64,000 nucleotides of DNA from Natranaerofaba carboxydovora (GCF_022539405.1 NZ_CP054394.1:498501-562500); one strand, 5' to 3'. Shown: positions 44,167 through 53,251, counted from the first letter of the stretch. Program-made: numbers and translations. Notes: a model not told the origin generated them from the sequence alone.

Positions 44167-44421
44167 TTGGACGAGCCTAATAGTGAAGATATCAAAACTA
44201 TAAATGTTGGCTTTGGGAATGTTGTTATTGCTAACAGGATAGTGGCGGTGATGGCTCCAGACTCATCTCCAGTTAAAAGGAGAGTTTCTGAAAGTAGAGA
44301 TAAAGGACTGTTAATTGATGCTACCTTTGGTCGCCGAAGCAGGTCGGTGATAATTACTGATAGTGAACATGTGGTGCTATCTGCGGTACAGCCTGAAACT
44401 GTTAAAGAACGGATGGGGTAG
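44167..44421 (+). CDS. remA: RemA-family (DUF370) regulator
   Basis: 84 residues, TTG start behind [46 protein letters not shown] and [16 protein letters not shown] match Bacillus RemA across its length. RemA forms DNA-binding rings and controls extracellular matrix and osmoprotection genes. The gene is not next to yicC or gmk as in the canonical locus, so this may be a second, accessory paralogue. The N-terminus is about ten residues longer than RemA. Confidence 0.88.
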   Translation: MDEPNSEDIKTINVGFGNVVIANRIVAVMAPDSSPVKRRVSESRDKGLLIDATFGRRSRSVIITDSEHVVLSAVQPETVKERMG

Positions 44422-44460
44422 AAAATATTCTAATTGAATATGGTGGATTCAAATTAACTT

Positions 44461-44715
44461 TTTAATCAATTTGAAATTTACATAGAATTTGAACTGTGGG
44501 ATATAAGAAACATTGTAGGGATTAGGAGTTTTAAGGGTGGATCATCTGGGACAGGTGGTGTTTTAGGTAATTATGAAAGTGATTTTAAAATTTATTTGTT
44601 TGAGTTGTTAACTAAATGTGACAGAGCCCTATCATGCTTTGAAAAGTGACTTATTTGGGTCCCTGAAAGAGAAGATGAGATTTTAAAGGTTTATGATGAA
44701 ACACGCTTCAGATGA
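44461..44715 (+). pseudogene. Open frame interrupted by one TGA, function unknown
   Basis: The frame reads FELWDIRNIVGIRSFKGGSS, GTGGVLGNYESDFKIYLFEL, then an in-frame TGA at 44647-44649, and LIWVPEREDEILKVYDETRF to a stop at 44713. Good amino-acid composition suggests a recently inactivated gene. No start is obvious and I do not recognise it. Confidence 0.45.
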
Positions 44716-44837
44716 GCAAACAAAACGTTATTATAATATTCTATAAATGGTTGAATTTTCTATGAAAGTGAGATATAGTCAGACACAGAGATGCTTAATT
44801 TGACATTAATAGAATTTCCAGGAGGAATTTTATTGTT

Positions 44838-45040
44838 ATGCATGGCAAGAAAAAACCAAGGACAGTTATAACCCCTTATACGATAGCTTTAAATAAAAAG
44901 GATTATCGAGAAGAGGGGGAGTGGATTATTTTTAAAAGCCTTTTGGTTTAGTTAAAACATCTTCTAAAACCGCCCAGGAATCTCTGAAAGCTGATGAAAT
45001 AAAGAATAATAAAAGAAGTAATTTTTATAGAGCAGATTAA
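44838..45040 (+). pseudogene. Small frameshifted gene, function unknown
   Basis: ATG 44838 follows GGAGG 12 bases earlier and encodes KKPRTVITPYTIALNKKDYR, ending at 44951. A shifted frame continues GLVKTSSKTAQESLKADEIK to 45040. The joined product would be about 66 residues. Confidence 0.35.
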
Positions 45041-45501
45041 TTAGTTTGGTTTATATTTTAGAAACTGAACAGAATTATGAAATTTATCTAACGATTTAAG
45101 AGAAAACTGATTAGGGTTTAATTTTCAGTTATTTTTCAAATGGTTCAAAATGACATGTTCGAAATATCATTTTGGTATTTGACATAGATTAATTTGAGAT
45201 GACCATTACCAGAGACTATCACATATATTGTCATAGGAAAGTTCAAAATGGTCTGACCTAAACTTGAAATCTAGATTTAATGATTTAATGGCTTAATTAT
45301 GAGGCTTTGAATTTACTAGAAATACAGGTGGGGAAATTCCCCACCTGATTAGTATTACCTGTAAAGTATTAGATATTTTATGAAAGAGTATAATTTTAAA
45401 CTAGTTTTTTTCTCTACATTTTATAAACGTTAAAATTTTTTATCAGAATCAATAATGAACTTCTGGTATTATGAGTATCAAATTTTTTAGAGGTGAATAG
45501 C
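45041..45501. other. Gene-free AT-rich interval
   Basis: No credible coding frame on either strand. The only notable structure is the palindrome at 45325-45347. Confidence 0.6.
45325..45347. repeat. Perfect 11-bp palindrome
   Basis: Arms caggtggggaa / ttccccacctg around one central base. Without a T-run it is more likely an operator, a remnant or a bidirectional stem than an efficient terminator. Confidence 0.5.
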
Positions 45502-46080
45502 ATGAAAAAATTATTGGTGATAAGTTTAACTTGTTTATTTTTATTTGTTCCTGGATGTACAGAGGATATAGAAGTGAGTGAAAACGAAATAGAAATATTA
45601 AAAACAAAAGTAGAATTAAAATTGGATGAAGATGATGGAATATTCGAAGAAACAAAGGAAGGGGAAGTAGTCAGTTCTATAATTCCTTTAAATTTAAATT
45701 ATAACATGGAAATAAAATACACTGGTGAAGAAACTATAGCAAAAGATAAAGACGATATTATAGCATTTAAAATTTATCCAAAGTCTGAATTAGAGGATAT
45801 TTTTTTAGAAGATAAATTTGGTGAAAAGTTCAATGAACCTAAGTTAGCTACTAGTACTTTAGAACCAAACCAAAAAGAAGAGTTAAAAGCAAGTATTGCA
45901 GTTGATCAAGAGCTAGAAGGAAATATTTTAGAACATCAAGACCCAGATGAATATGGCCCTTATATTGAAGAAAAGTGGCTAAAAGATGAAAATGAAGAGG
46001 AGCTAAAAGAATTAGCTAAAAATGTTAAATTACATTTATATAAGAATGACACAAAGTTTTTAGAGTTACCCTTGGAATAA
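45502..46080 (+). CDS. Putative acidic lipoprotein
   Basis: 192 residues from ATG 45502, with GAGGTG 6 bases upstream. Signal: MKKLLVISLTCLFLFVPGC with lipobox VPGC. The mature part is rich in Glu/Asp/Lys, with a beta-rich pattern (SIIPLNLNYNMEIKYTGEET). No recognised domain. It precedes a DUF3221-like gene by 21 bases, probably one operon. Confidence 0.7.
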   Translation: MKKLLVISLTCLFLFVPGCTEDIEVSENEIEILKTKVELKLDEDDGIFEETKEGEVVSSIIPLNLNYNMEIKYTGEETIAKDKDDIIAFKIYPKSELEDIFLEDKFGEKFNEPKLATSTLEPNQKEELKASIAVDQELEGNILEHQDPDEYGPYIEEKWLKDENEEELKELAKNVKLHLYKNDTKFLELPLE

Positions 46081-46101
46081 TTACGATTGGGAGGTGATTT
46101 T

Positions 46102-46458
46102 TTGAAATTTAAGATTATAATTGGGGCTTTAATAATACTTATTATTGCAGTAATAGGTATAAGGACAGAAGATAGAAGTGGGATTAGTGGCACTATTGAG
46201 GAAGTTAAAATTAAAGAAATTAATGAAAAAGATAAAGATATATTAGTAGAAGGAAACTTTGGCAGTGTTAATATGGAAGAAGCAACTTTAAGTATAACAT
46301 CAGAAACTGAAATTATTGATAAAGATGGAAACGAGATACCTTTTTCAGCTCTAAAAACTGAAGATAAAGCCGAAATTTGGCTATCTGATGATGACCATGG
46401 AGTTGTGGATGTTATTCCTTCTGAAACAGAAGTTTTTAAGCTGGAGTTGATAAAATAA
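46102..46458 (+). CDS. Membrane-anchored DUF3221/YobA-like protein
   Basis: TTG 46102 is preferred, since GGGAGGTG lies just upstream; 118 residues. One N-terminal membrane helix (FKIIIGALIILIIAVIGI) precedes a beta-rich OB-like domain (SGISGTIEEVKIKE ... IPFSALKTEDKAEIWLSDD), the pattern of DUF3221. Function unknown; likely extracytoplasmic. Confidence 0.65.
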   Translation: MKFKIIIGALIILIIAVIGIRTEDRSGISGTIEEVKIKEINEKDKDILVEGNFGSVNMEEATLSITSETEIIDKDGNEIPFSALKTEDKAEIWLSDDDHGVVDVIPSETEVFKLELIK

Positions 46459-46500
46459 GCTTATATTAGTTAAGAGCTAATAGTAAAAGCTAAAATAAAA

Positions 46501-46734
46501 ATGATGGAGATCCAGGACCAACTTGAAATGCCTAGTCCTTCATATAGAAGTAGTGACTTGATACCTCTAAAAGAAAAACTAGAAATAAGTGAGGGAGAAT
46601 ATACACTGTCTTATTTAATATATAGTGAAGATGAGGCTGTGGACAGTGATCAAGCAAATATTACCGATTCTGTAGATGAAATCATTCAAAAGAATGAAAA
46701 TGTATTTCATTTATGGTTGGAAATTAGTAAATAA
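46501..46734 (+). CDS. Doubtful small ORF or gene fragment
   Basis: 77 residues with acidic composition, but no ribosome site and no signal. 'SEGEYTLSYLIYSEDEAVDS' looks like a beta strand pair from a larger extracellular protein. It could be the C-terminal remnant of a gene whose front is lost. Confidence 0.35.
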   Translation: MMEIQDQLEMPSPSYRSSDLIPLKEKLEISEGEYTLSYLIYSEDEAVDSDQANITDSVDEIIQKNENVFHLWLEISK

Positions 46735-46853
46735 TGCAGATTTAGAGCTAGTCATGTCTTCAAAAAGAATAAAGGATGAATTTATATTTTTATGAAAAAG
46801 TTTAATGGCCTTGATAAATTAAATAATACATATGCAATTAGAGGGTGACTTGA

Positions 46854-47211
46854 ATGAGAATCTTACGCCGAATAGGAAAGCTTAAAACTTCAGAGAAAAC
46901 TTTACTTAAGGAGCTATACTTAGAATATAAGCCTGTCCTTTATAACGCAGTTTTTAAAATTAGTAAGGATTCAAAGGCTGCAGAAGATATAGTGCATAAT
47001 GTTTTTATAAAAGTATCTGACAAGCTTAATGAAATTGAAGATCCAATAGAACTTAAGAAGTGGATGATGACCTCAGCCAAAAATGAAGCATTTGATTATT
47101 ATAATTATAACAAAAAGTCTATAGCATCTGAAAATATAGATCAAGTAGATTACAATTATAAGAATGAAAAAAGGCCAGAAGAATATCCAGAAGATTATAT
47201 AGAAAAAATTG
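46854..47211 (+). pseudogene. ECF sigma factor, N-terminal part, interrupted by IS21-B
   Basis: From ATG 46854 (GAGGGTG upstream) the frame encodes sigma region 2: LYLEYKPVLYNAVFKISKDS, AAEDIVHNVFIKVSDKL and LKKWMMTSAKNEAFDYY, about 119 residues. It enters the IS at 47212 and runs into element sequence to a stop at 47348. Region 4 continues at 49652. Joining through one AAAAATTG restores ...DYIEKIEEKELINKYY in frame. Confidence 0.88.
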
Positions 47212-47273
47212 TGTTTGGCAAGATAAAATTCCCGAAAACGGCAAAAAATTTATCCAGCACCCCAATTCCAGAT

Positions 47274-47996
47274 TTAGCAATTAATGTAAGAGTTCTGCAG
47301 CCTGTAGCTAGGCCCTGTAAATGTGATCAAATGGCTGTAGTGAACTAACCTGTCGATAATTGCACTAGTAAGCTTTTCATCATAAAATATAGTGTTCCAC
47401 TTGCTAAATTCTAAATTGGTAGTGATGATTACACTACGCTTTTCGTAACAGTTTGAAATTACTTGAAAAAGAAGTTGTGCTCCTTCTGTGTTGAGGGGGA
47501 TGTACCCCCATTCATCGCAAATTAACACATCTGCTTTTTCAATCTTTTTCATTAATTTATTTATTTCCCCGTCAGCTTGAGCTTCTAAAAGCTGATTGAC
47601 CAAAGCTGCTGTAGTGTAAAACATAACCTTTTTCCCACGGTTACAAGCTTCAATTCCCACAGCAATACTCATAAAAGTTTTCCCAGTGCCTACAGGCCCG
47701 TAAAGAATAAGATTTTCCTTTTGTTCAACAAAACCGGCAGTCTTAAGTGTTTCCACGTCAATGCTTTCCGGCAAAGCTACGTTATCAAAATTGTAGTCCT
47801 TAAATGTTTTGAAGGTAGGAAAATTAGCCTGTTTTAAAAGGCGGTTTTTACGATTTATCTCCCTTTGTTCCACCTCCAGTCTTAAAAGTTTCTCTAAAAA
47901 CTCTTCATGGGTATCTGCTTCTATTTGAGGGTAATTCTCCGGTATAGTAGTACCTAACTTAAGCTTTTTGCAGTAGCTCTCAATAGTTTCTTTCAT
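47274..47996 (-). CDS. istB: IS21-family helper ATPase IstB (element B)
   Basis: 240 residues with Walker A GPVGTGKTFMS near residue 100, Walker B DVLICDEWGYIP and VIITTNLEFSKW. Its start overlaps the istA stop by four bases (ATGA). DnaC-like helper of transposition. Intact, and clearly a different lineage from the element A IstB. Confidence 0.93.
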   Translation of the reverse strand: MKETIESYCKKLKLGTTIPENYPQIEADTHEEFLEKLLRLEVEQREINRKNRLLKQANFPTFKTFKDYNFDNVALPESIDVETLKTAGFVEQKENLILYGPVGTGKTFMSIAVGIEACNRGKKVMFYTTAALVNQLLEAQADGEINKLMKKIEKADVLICDEWGYIPLNTEGAQLLFQVISNCYEKRSVIITTNLEFSKWNTIFYDEKLTSAIIDRLVHYSHLITFTGPSYRLQNSYINC

Positions 47997-49498
47997 TTCC
48001 TATCACCTGCCTTGTTTAATAGCTCATCGTAAACTGCGAAATTTGGAGTATATCCTGTCATTGAAGGTATATTATTGTTTGAAACCAGTTCGGATGGTAG
48101 AGTTATGTTGCTAGTTTTTCTAGTCCAAGTAAGCCTGATACTTTCCACATCATCTACTCCATCTTTGAGGGTTTGTGAAAGTACATCGGCTGCAGTATCC
48201 ATGTCATTGTGCTCAATTATATCCTTTAATAAATGAAGTGCTTTTTTCTTTTTCGGGTAATCAAGATACTCAAGATAATCCTGCCAGGGATCGGGCAATT
48301 CTTTGTAAAAACCAGTGTATTTTAAAGCGTTAGGCCGTTTTGCTATCAGCTCTAAATAGGGATACCATTTCATTGACTCAGTTTCTTGATAGAGCCTAGG
48401 GTGTGAAACCACTTGTTTATAATCTTCATCTAACACATCCACCCTATCATGGGTTAAATAAAGCCAGACCTGTTTTCCCACTAGCCGGGGAGATGTGGAA
48501 TAGATCTTTTTATCTAATTCAACTTTTCCATATTTATTTGTTTTTACTTTTACCAATCGGCCAATATCAAAAGGCTTGTCCGGTAATTTAAGTAAGCAAT
48601 TTTTATCCTCTTCAAATAGCTCTGCTTCTTTCTTTTGTTTTTTGTAGTGCAGTTTTTGGGCGTCGTTTTCTGCTTTTTGAAAAAGTTCTTCATTCAAATC
48701 TTCTATGTCAGATACGGAAGGAACGGGGACAAAATGATTTAGCCTGGTGAAGCCTACTTTGTTTTCCACATGACCTTTTTCATTTGATTTGCCGGCATTA
48801 CAAAAGTTGTGGAGAAACCCGTAATGAAGGGCAAATTTTTCAAATTGTTCGATTAACTCTCTTTCACCTTTTTTCTTAATTTCTTTCACTGCAGCAGATA
48901 GATTATCAAACCAAATCTTTGTGGGAACACCGTTTATATATTTGAATATCCTCTGCAGCCCTTCCAACAAACATTCCTGGTTTTGGCCCCTGAAAACTTG
49001 CTCGTAAGCTACATTGCTATGGGGAAACGATAAGACTAGAGAATGCCCTTTGATTTCTTTGCCGTTTTCATAAATTAGTGACTCGCCAAAGTCCACTTGA
49101 GCTTCCCCAGAAGGATGTTCAAGGGGAAGATAAGCTTCACTATCACCAAATATTTCTCTCTTTTTAGCTGATACGTAATATCTAACGACTCTTTCAGAAA
49201 CATTAAATTTTTCCTTAAATTCCTCTTTTAATCTATCGTATATTCTTTTAGCTGTATGCCGCTGTTTTACTGGAGCTTTTGTATCTTCATTTAACCACTG
49301 ATCAATAGTTGGTTTAAAAGGATCAAGTTTTGAACTTTTTTTCTTTCTCCGGGGAGGACTATCATTAAAATCTTCCTTCTCGGCGTATTTTTTCACAGTT
49401 TTGAAATCATGGCCTGTTTCCCTGCTAATTTCGCTGTACTTTTTTCCTTTATGAAATGATAAGTATTTGATATTATACTGTTGAGTCATTGTCAGCAT
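47993..49498 (-). CDS. istA: IS21-family transposase IstA (element B, copy 1)
   Basis: 501 residues behind AAAGG. HTH at about 15-40 (KGKKYSEISRETGHDFKTV), a DDE core beginning GEAQVDFGESLIY near residue 130 and a Glu-bearing EKGHVENKVGF segment near 245. Intact. The copy at 63011 differs at only a few visible bases, e.g. Asp to Gly near residue 39, showing recent transposition. Confidence 0.94.
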   Translation of the reverse strand: MLTMTQQYNIKYLSFHKGKKYSEISRETGHDFKTVKKYAEKEDFNDSPPRRKKKSSKLDPFKPTIDQWLNEDTKAPVKQRHTAKRIYDRLKEEFKEKFNVSERVVRYYVSAKKREIFGDSEAYLPLEHPSGEAQVDFGESLIYENGKEIKGHSLVLSFPHSNVAYEQVFRGQNQECLLEGLQRIFKYINGVPTKIWFDNLSAAVKEIKKKGERELIEQFEKFALHYGFLHNFCNAGKSNEKGHVENKVGFTRLNHFVPVPSVSDIEDLNEELFQKAENDAQKLHYKKQKKEAELFEEDKNCLLKLPDKPFDIGRLVKVKTNKYGKVELDKKIYSTSPRLVGKQVWLYLTHDRVDVLDEDYKQVVSHPRLYQETESMKWYPYLELIAKRPNALKYTGFYKELPDPWQDYLEYLDYPKKKKALHLLKDIIEHNDMDTAADVLSQTLKDGVDDVESIRLTWTRKTSNITLPSELVSNNNIPSMTGYTPNFAVYDELLNKAGDRK

Positions 49499-49651
49499 CC
49501 TTTCTTTTCCTCCTTCTAACTGTTTTTTGGTAGATTACAATTAGAAGGGTATGATATTTTTGGGATGCTGGCAATGACTTTTTTTCCAATTTTTACGGGA
49601 TTTTTATCTTGCCATTTTCTCCATTTCTATTTTGCCACAAACAAAAAATTG

Positions 49652-49848
49652 AAGAAAAAGAGTTGATAAATAAATATTACGACAACCTGCCCGCTAAAGA
49701 CAGATCGGTTATTTATTATAAAATTATAGAGGAGCTAAGCTTTGAGGAGATGGGTGCAAAATTAGATGAAAAAGAAACAACTCTTCGTTCACGATACAAG
49801 AGAGCTTTAGATAAATTGAAAAGAATGATTGGAAATAACTATAATTGA
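49652..49848 (+). pseudogene. ECF sigma factor, C-terminal part (region 4), beyond IS21-B
   Basis: The frame resumes as EEKELINKYYDNLPAKDRSV and IIEELSFEEMGAKLDEKETT followed by LRSRYKRALDKLKRM, a sigma-70 region 4 HTH. A longer frame beginning at 49609 starts within the IS end and is not a real start. Without the N-terminal half it cannot act as a sigma factor. Confidence 0.88.
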
Positions 49849-49870
49849 GGGGATACCCTCAATTTTTTTT
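49843..49870 (+). terminator. Intrinsic terminator overlapping the sigma factor stop
   Basis: The stem aattgaggg / ccctcaatt with a 4-base loop is followed by TTTTTTTT; the stop codon lies inside the stem. Confidence 0.85.
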
Positions 49871-49982
49871 TAAAAAATTTAAATTTGGTGCAACATTTTT
49901 ATGCTCAAATAGTTATATAGGTAGAAGACATTTTTGAGGAAAAGTCTAATAGAGAAAATTATACTGGAGCAGGGTGATGTTA

Positions 49983-50606
49983 ATGAATAAAGACTTTGAA
50001 AATGAAAAATGGGAAAAACTGCTTTCAGATATTGAAAAACATCGAGGAAAAAAGAGATTAAAAAAATTTGGCAAAGGTATCTCTTTTGTCATTTTAGGCT
50101 TATTTTTTATTAATTTTTCTGTAGGTGCTTTCTTTACTTCTCCTACGGGGGCTCTAAGGTCGGTTGTTTTAGATATTAGTCGTGAAGAGGATGGGCACTA
50201 CGTACAATACAGCTGGCTACCCGATGAAAAGTTAGATGAGATGGAGTTGGAATTAGAAGATGAGGATGTGTATTTGCCAGAATATTTACCGCCAGGGTAT
50301 GAGTTAGACGAATTTGAAATATCACCTGGAAAAAATTATAGTGCTACCATTGTTTTTACCGATGATAATAATACAATATTGCGTTTAACTCAGAGGAAAT
50401 CACCTAAAAATGGAGAGAGTACTAGGGCTTTTCCAAATGCCGATGAAACTGAAAATATAGAAATTAGTGGTAATGAGGGGATAATTGCTTACCATGAAAG
50501 TGACACTATAGTTGTTTTTTTTATTGATCACAGAGGAATTGAACATGTTTTAACTGGCAAAGTATCAGAAGAAGAAATGATTAATATAGCTGAATCTATT
50601 CATTGA
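49983..50606 (+). CDS. Membrane protein with DUF4367-like domain, probable anti-sigma partner
   Basis: The ATG at 49983 is chosen from AGGGTG upstream; 207 residues. A short cytosolic N-terminus is followed by one membrane helix (ISFVILGLFFINFSVGAFF, near residue 40) and an extracellular domain with LPEYLPPGYELDEFE and a C-terminal GNEGIIAYHESD...VSEEEMINIAESI, typical of DUF4367 proteins encoded next to ECF sigma factors. It is 134 bases after the broken sigma gene, so it probably lost its partner. Confidence 0.72.
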   Translation: MNKDFENEKWEKLLSDIEKHRGKKRLKKFGKGISFVILGLFFINFSVGAFFTSPTGALRSVVLDISREEDGHYVQYSWLPDEKLDEMELELEDEDVYLPEYLPPGYELDEFEISPGKNYSATIVFTDDNNTILRLTQRKSPKNGESTRAFPNADETENIEISGNEGIIAYHESDTIVVFFIDHRGIEHVLTGKVSEEEMINIAESIH

Positions 50607-50633
50607 AAGAGCTTGATTTTTGGAGGGAGTTAA

Positions 50634-50783
50634 ATGGAGTTTGTATTTGTTGCTATAATAGTAGTGCTTATATTATTTGGAATCTATACCTTAGGATTTG
50701 TTATACCAAGGCAATTAAAAGAAATTTTAGATGAATTAAAGTCGATAAAAGCTTTACTTAAAGAAAAGAAAGGCACAAATTAG
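50634..50783 (+). CDS. Small single-helix membrane protein
   Basis: 49 residues behind GGAGGGAG. One membrane helix (VFVAIIVVLILFGIYTLGFV) is followed by an amphipathic, Lys-rich, coiled-coil-like tail (LKEILDELKSIKALLKEKKG). It lies 27 bases after the DUF4367 gene, probably the same operon. Confidence 0.65.
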   Translation: MEFVFVAIIVVLILFGIYTLGFVIPRQLKEILDELKSIKALLKEKKGTN

Positions 50784-50856
50784 CGAACTTCCGATTATAA
50801 AAGCGTAATAATAAAACAAAAATTATAAATTGTTCTACTAAATGGAGGTGGATAGT

Positions 50857-51018
50857 TTGGATTTTCTATTTGGTTTAAGACTAGTGGCTTTGTTTTTTTT
50901 ATTTGTGATTATTATAAAGGTAATTATGATAATAGCAGAACGTATAGGTAAAGAGTTTGGCTTTGGAGAGATGGTCATAAACATTGGGGGTAAACTAAGA
51001 CAATTCTTCAGAAAATAA
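50857..51018 (+). CDS. Small single-helix membrane protein
   Basis: 53 residues from TTG behind GGAGGTGG. One hydrophobic helix (LVALFFLFVIIIKVIMIIAE) and an amphipathic tail with FGFGEMVINIGGKLRQFFRK. Unrecognised. Confidence 0.6.
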   Translation: MDFLFGLRLVALFFLFVIIIKVIMIIAERIGKEFGFGEMVINIGGKLRQFFRK

Positions 51019-51137
51019 GAGGTAGTTTAAATTGAATTAGTACACTTATTTAGAAAATCGAGAAGTGCTTTACCCGATTTACTGCAATATAGATGAAATT
51101 TGATCTTTATTAGTTATTACAAGGGGTGAGGTTGAAT

Positions 51138-51404
51138 ATGAAACCGATAAAGTTATTTCATGTTATTCTTGTAGTTTTATTTGCTGTAACGGCTTTTATT
51201 TCCACGCAATATGATTTGTATACTATAGAAAGAGCTGTATGGGGTACAGTTGCTTATACAGTAATTCTTATTGCTGGGACAATCTTGGTTTTTAAGCCAC
51301 GTTATTTAATTAATGATCAGTCGGGCCGAGGACATTCTAAAATGTTAGGGATTTTATTTTTGGTTTTATCTGCATTTAGAGTCAGTAGTTTTTGGTTATT
51401 TTAA
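51138..51404 (+). CDS. Small membrane protein, probably three helices
   Basis: ATG 51138 is chosen from GGGGTGAGG upstream; 88 residues. Hydrophobic segments lie at about 5-22, 30-52 and 70-86. No recognised family. Confidence 0.6.
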   Translation: MKPIKLFHVILVVLFAVTAFISTQYDLYTIERAVWGTVAYTVILIAGTILVFKPRYLINDQSGRGHSKMLGILFLVLSAFRVSSFWLF

Positions 51405-51599
51405 TGTGATTACTTAATATTTAAAAATCGTTGATTTTAACACAGTTTCCTGATTATATGCAATAATTATGAGTTAATTTGCAACTTCCACTTTTTAATG
51501 CAGCCCCTCACAGGTTTTGGGGTAACTATTATATAATTATTGCGTATGGGATAATTGGAAGTGTATTATAAAACTAGTCTTTTAAAAAGGAGGTAAATA

Positions 51600-51902
51600 A
51601 TGGAAGTTTTATATATGATACCACTTATTACTTTGGTAATAGCTGCTGCGGGTACTTTCATATGCTACCAGGCGAAATCATTAAGCGATAATGTAATATA
51701 TAAATATGGTTTTTGGGCTTTTGGACTATTCTCTATTTCTTGGGTTATTAGTATTATACAAACTTTTGTGCTGCCTGTTCATTTTCAAAGACAAGCTATA
51801 TCTTTGGGGATTAACCACGTAATTCAAATATTAATATTTATAGGATTCATAGTACTTGTATTTGGTTTCTATAAAAGTTTCAGCGATAGCAAGACTAGAT
51901 AA
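51600..51902 (+). CDS. Small membrane protein, probably three helices
   Basis: 100 residues behind AAGGAGG. Helices at about 2-23 (PLITLVIAAAGTFICYQAKS), 36-56 and 70-92, with a short charged tail. It shares CYQAKS / CYIAKS and YGFWAFGLF / YGFWSFVVF with the next gene, its tandem paralogue. Function unknown. Confidence 0.65.
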   Translation: MEVLYMIPLITLVIAAAGTFICYQAKSLSDNVIYKYGFWAFGLFSISWVISIIQTFVLPVHFQRQAISLGINHVIQILIFIGFIVLVFGFYKSFSDSKTR

Positions 51903-51957
51903 TTCAAGCCAATATATTTATGTTTTTTAGCTACTAAAATTGGAGGTTGATGCTTAG

Positions 51958-52290
51958 ATGTTATTTTTGCTTACAAATTATGGGACGCCCATATTATTCG
52001 GTATTGGTATTGTAATATGCTATATAGCCAAATCTCAAAACGAACACCTAATTTATGAATATGGGTTTTGGTCTTTTGTAGTTTTTTTGGTTTCTAGACT
52101 TATAAGTATAATCCGACCTATCTTGATATCTCCTGGAATGGGGCAAGAAATGGCTGGTGGAGGAATGCCTTTTTGGCTTATGGGTCTAAATTTGTTTAGA
52201 GAATAATTTCTAGGAATAGCAGCTTATTTAATCCTAGTAGTAGGCTTTTATAAAAGCTTAGAGAGTGAGAAGAGCAAACAAGTTCAGTAA
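51958..52290 (+). pseudogene. Paralogue of the 51600 gene with a premature stop
   Basis: GGAGGTTG precedes the ATG. The frame stops at TAA 52204-52206, but continues in frame as FLGIAAYLILVVGFYKSLES to 52290. This matches the C-terminal helix of the paralogue (IGFIVLVFGFYKSFSD). A single nonsense mutation therefore removes the last helix; an 82-residue product could still be made. Confidence 0.65.
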
Positions 52291-52315
52291 CTCAGGCTAG
52301 AGAAAGGAGAAAACC

Positions 52316-52507
52316 ATGCATCTAATTATTCTTTCTGTTTTGACTGGCTTTTTGGGTACATTAATAGGATTTTTAATTGGAGTTGCTTTCGGGTCTAATT
52401 TTTTGATGTATATTTTTATGAGCTTTTTCGGGTTAATAGGAGTATTGACACCAGGCTTATATGTTCTAGATAAACTATATAACAAGTTTATACTTAGAAA
52501 AAAATGA
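52316..52507 (+). CDS. Small two-helix membrane protein
   Basis: 63 residues behind AAAGGAG. Two Gly-rich hydrophobic segments (ILSVLTGFLGTLIGFLIGVA and FMSFFGLIGVLTPGLYVLDK) and a basic tail. Unrecognised. Confidence 0.6.
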   Translation: MHLIILSVLTGFLGTLIGFLIGVAFGSNFLMYIFMSFFGLIGVLTPGLYVLDKLYNKFILRKK

Positions 52508-52510
52508 AGT

Positions 52511-52712
52511 GGAGCTTTTTTAACATTTGCTCCGATTTTTACATTAGTAGTAATAAAAAAAGCTTTGAATAACCTCACAATGGCTACCCTTACAAACAAT
52601 TGTCATAATAACAAGCGCTATAGTATTATTTGGACTCCTAATACTAATCCTCAGAGCTTTTAAAACTTATAACAAATTTATTAGGAATTTTGATACTCTA
52701 TATCGGTTCTAA
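52511..52712 (+). pseudogene. Decayed membrane protein gene
   Basis: One frame reads GAFLTFAPIFTLVVIKKALN; a shifted frame continues TIVIITSAIVLFGLLILILR and FKTYNKFIRN to 52712. A frameshift near 52585 separates them. No start. Confidence 0.45.
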
Positions 52713-52750
52713 GTTTAGCTAGATAAACTTGAAATTGGAGGAGAATAAAC

Positions 52751-53251
52751 TTGAGGAAATTAAATTTATTGTTATGTTTGGTCATTTTCTTAGTAGTTAG
52801 TTTAATCTTTATAGCCTGCGAACCAAATTCTCAAGAAAAAACTATAAAAGAGTTTACAGGAAAAGGTGCCTACTGGAGTATAGAGTTTTTAGTAACAGAA
52901 GAAGAGGAGCCTAGCGAAGTAGACATTTCTGCAAAATATTTAGGTGACTCAAGTGATATTGAAGAAGTAGATACAATTAAATACAACTATAAATGGCTGC
53001 ATGAAGAGGCAGAATTCATAGAAGAAAAAGATAGTGTAGAATTTCATGGTGAAGATCCTGATTCAACAGTACACATGATAAGCATTGCAAGTGCTTTAAC
53101 AAAAGATAGAAAAAATATGTATTCTGGAGAAAGTTTTATATCTGACTCTAATATTGCTGACATAGAGATGAATGAATTAGCTGATTATATAAGGATTTAT
53201 ATAGAATGGAATGAACAAGAAGAAATGCTCGAATTAGAAAAACTTAAATAA
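52751..53251 (+). CDS. Putative acidic lipoprotein
   Basis: 166 residues from TTG behind GGAGGAG. Signal LLLCLVIFLVVSLIFIAC with lipobox IFIAC (Cys near residue 23). The mature protein is acidic and beta-rich (GAYWSIEFLVTEEEEPSEVD). No known domain. Confidence 0.68.
   Translation: MRKLNLLLCLVIFLVVSLIFIACEPNSQEKTIKEFTGKGAYWSIEFLVTEEEEPSEVDISAKYLGDSSDIEEVDTIKYNYKWLHEEAEFIEEKDSVEFHGEDPDSTVHMISIASALTKDRKNMYSGESFISDSNIADIEMNELADYIRIYIEWNEQEEMLELEKLK

Larger units (their letters stand above)
47212..49643 (-). mobile_element. IS21-family element B, copy 1, 8-bp target duplication
   Basis: The ends are TGTTTGGC at 47212 and, on the opposite strand, TGTTTGTGGC at 49643, with internal repeats TGGCAAGATAAAA near both. 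AAAAATTG flanks both sides (47204-47211 and 49644-49651). The 49643 boundary is confirmed by the copy at 62866, whose sequence match starts at exactly that base. istA and istB are on the minus strand. It interrupts an ECF sigma factor gene. Confidence 0.92.

Noticed and set aside
44647-44649. In-frame TGA as recoding site
   Set aside because: No start codon, no SECIS-like hairpin and surrounding decayed genes favour a nonsense mutation.
46854-47348. A complete 164-residue sigma-like protein
   Set aside because: The last ~45 residues are translated from the IS21-B end; the native gene continues beyond the element.
49609-49848. Independent small gene starting at 49609
   Set aside because: The start lies inside the IS end; the frame is the 3' half of the sigma gene.
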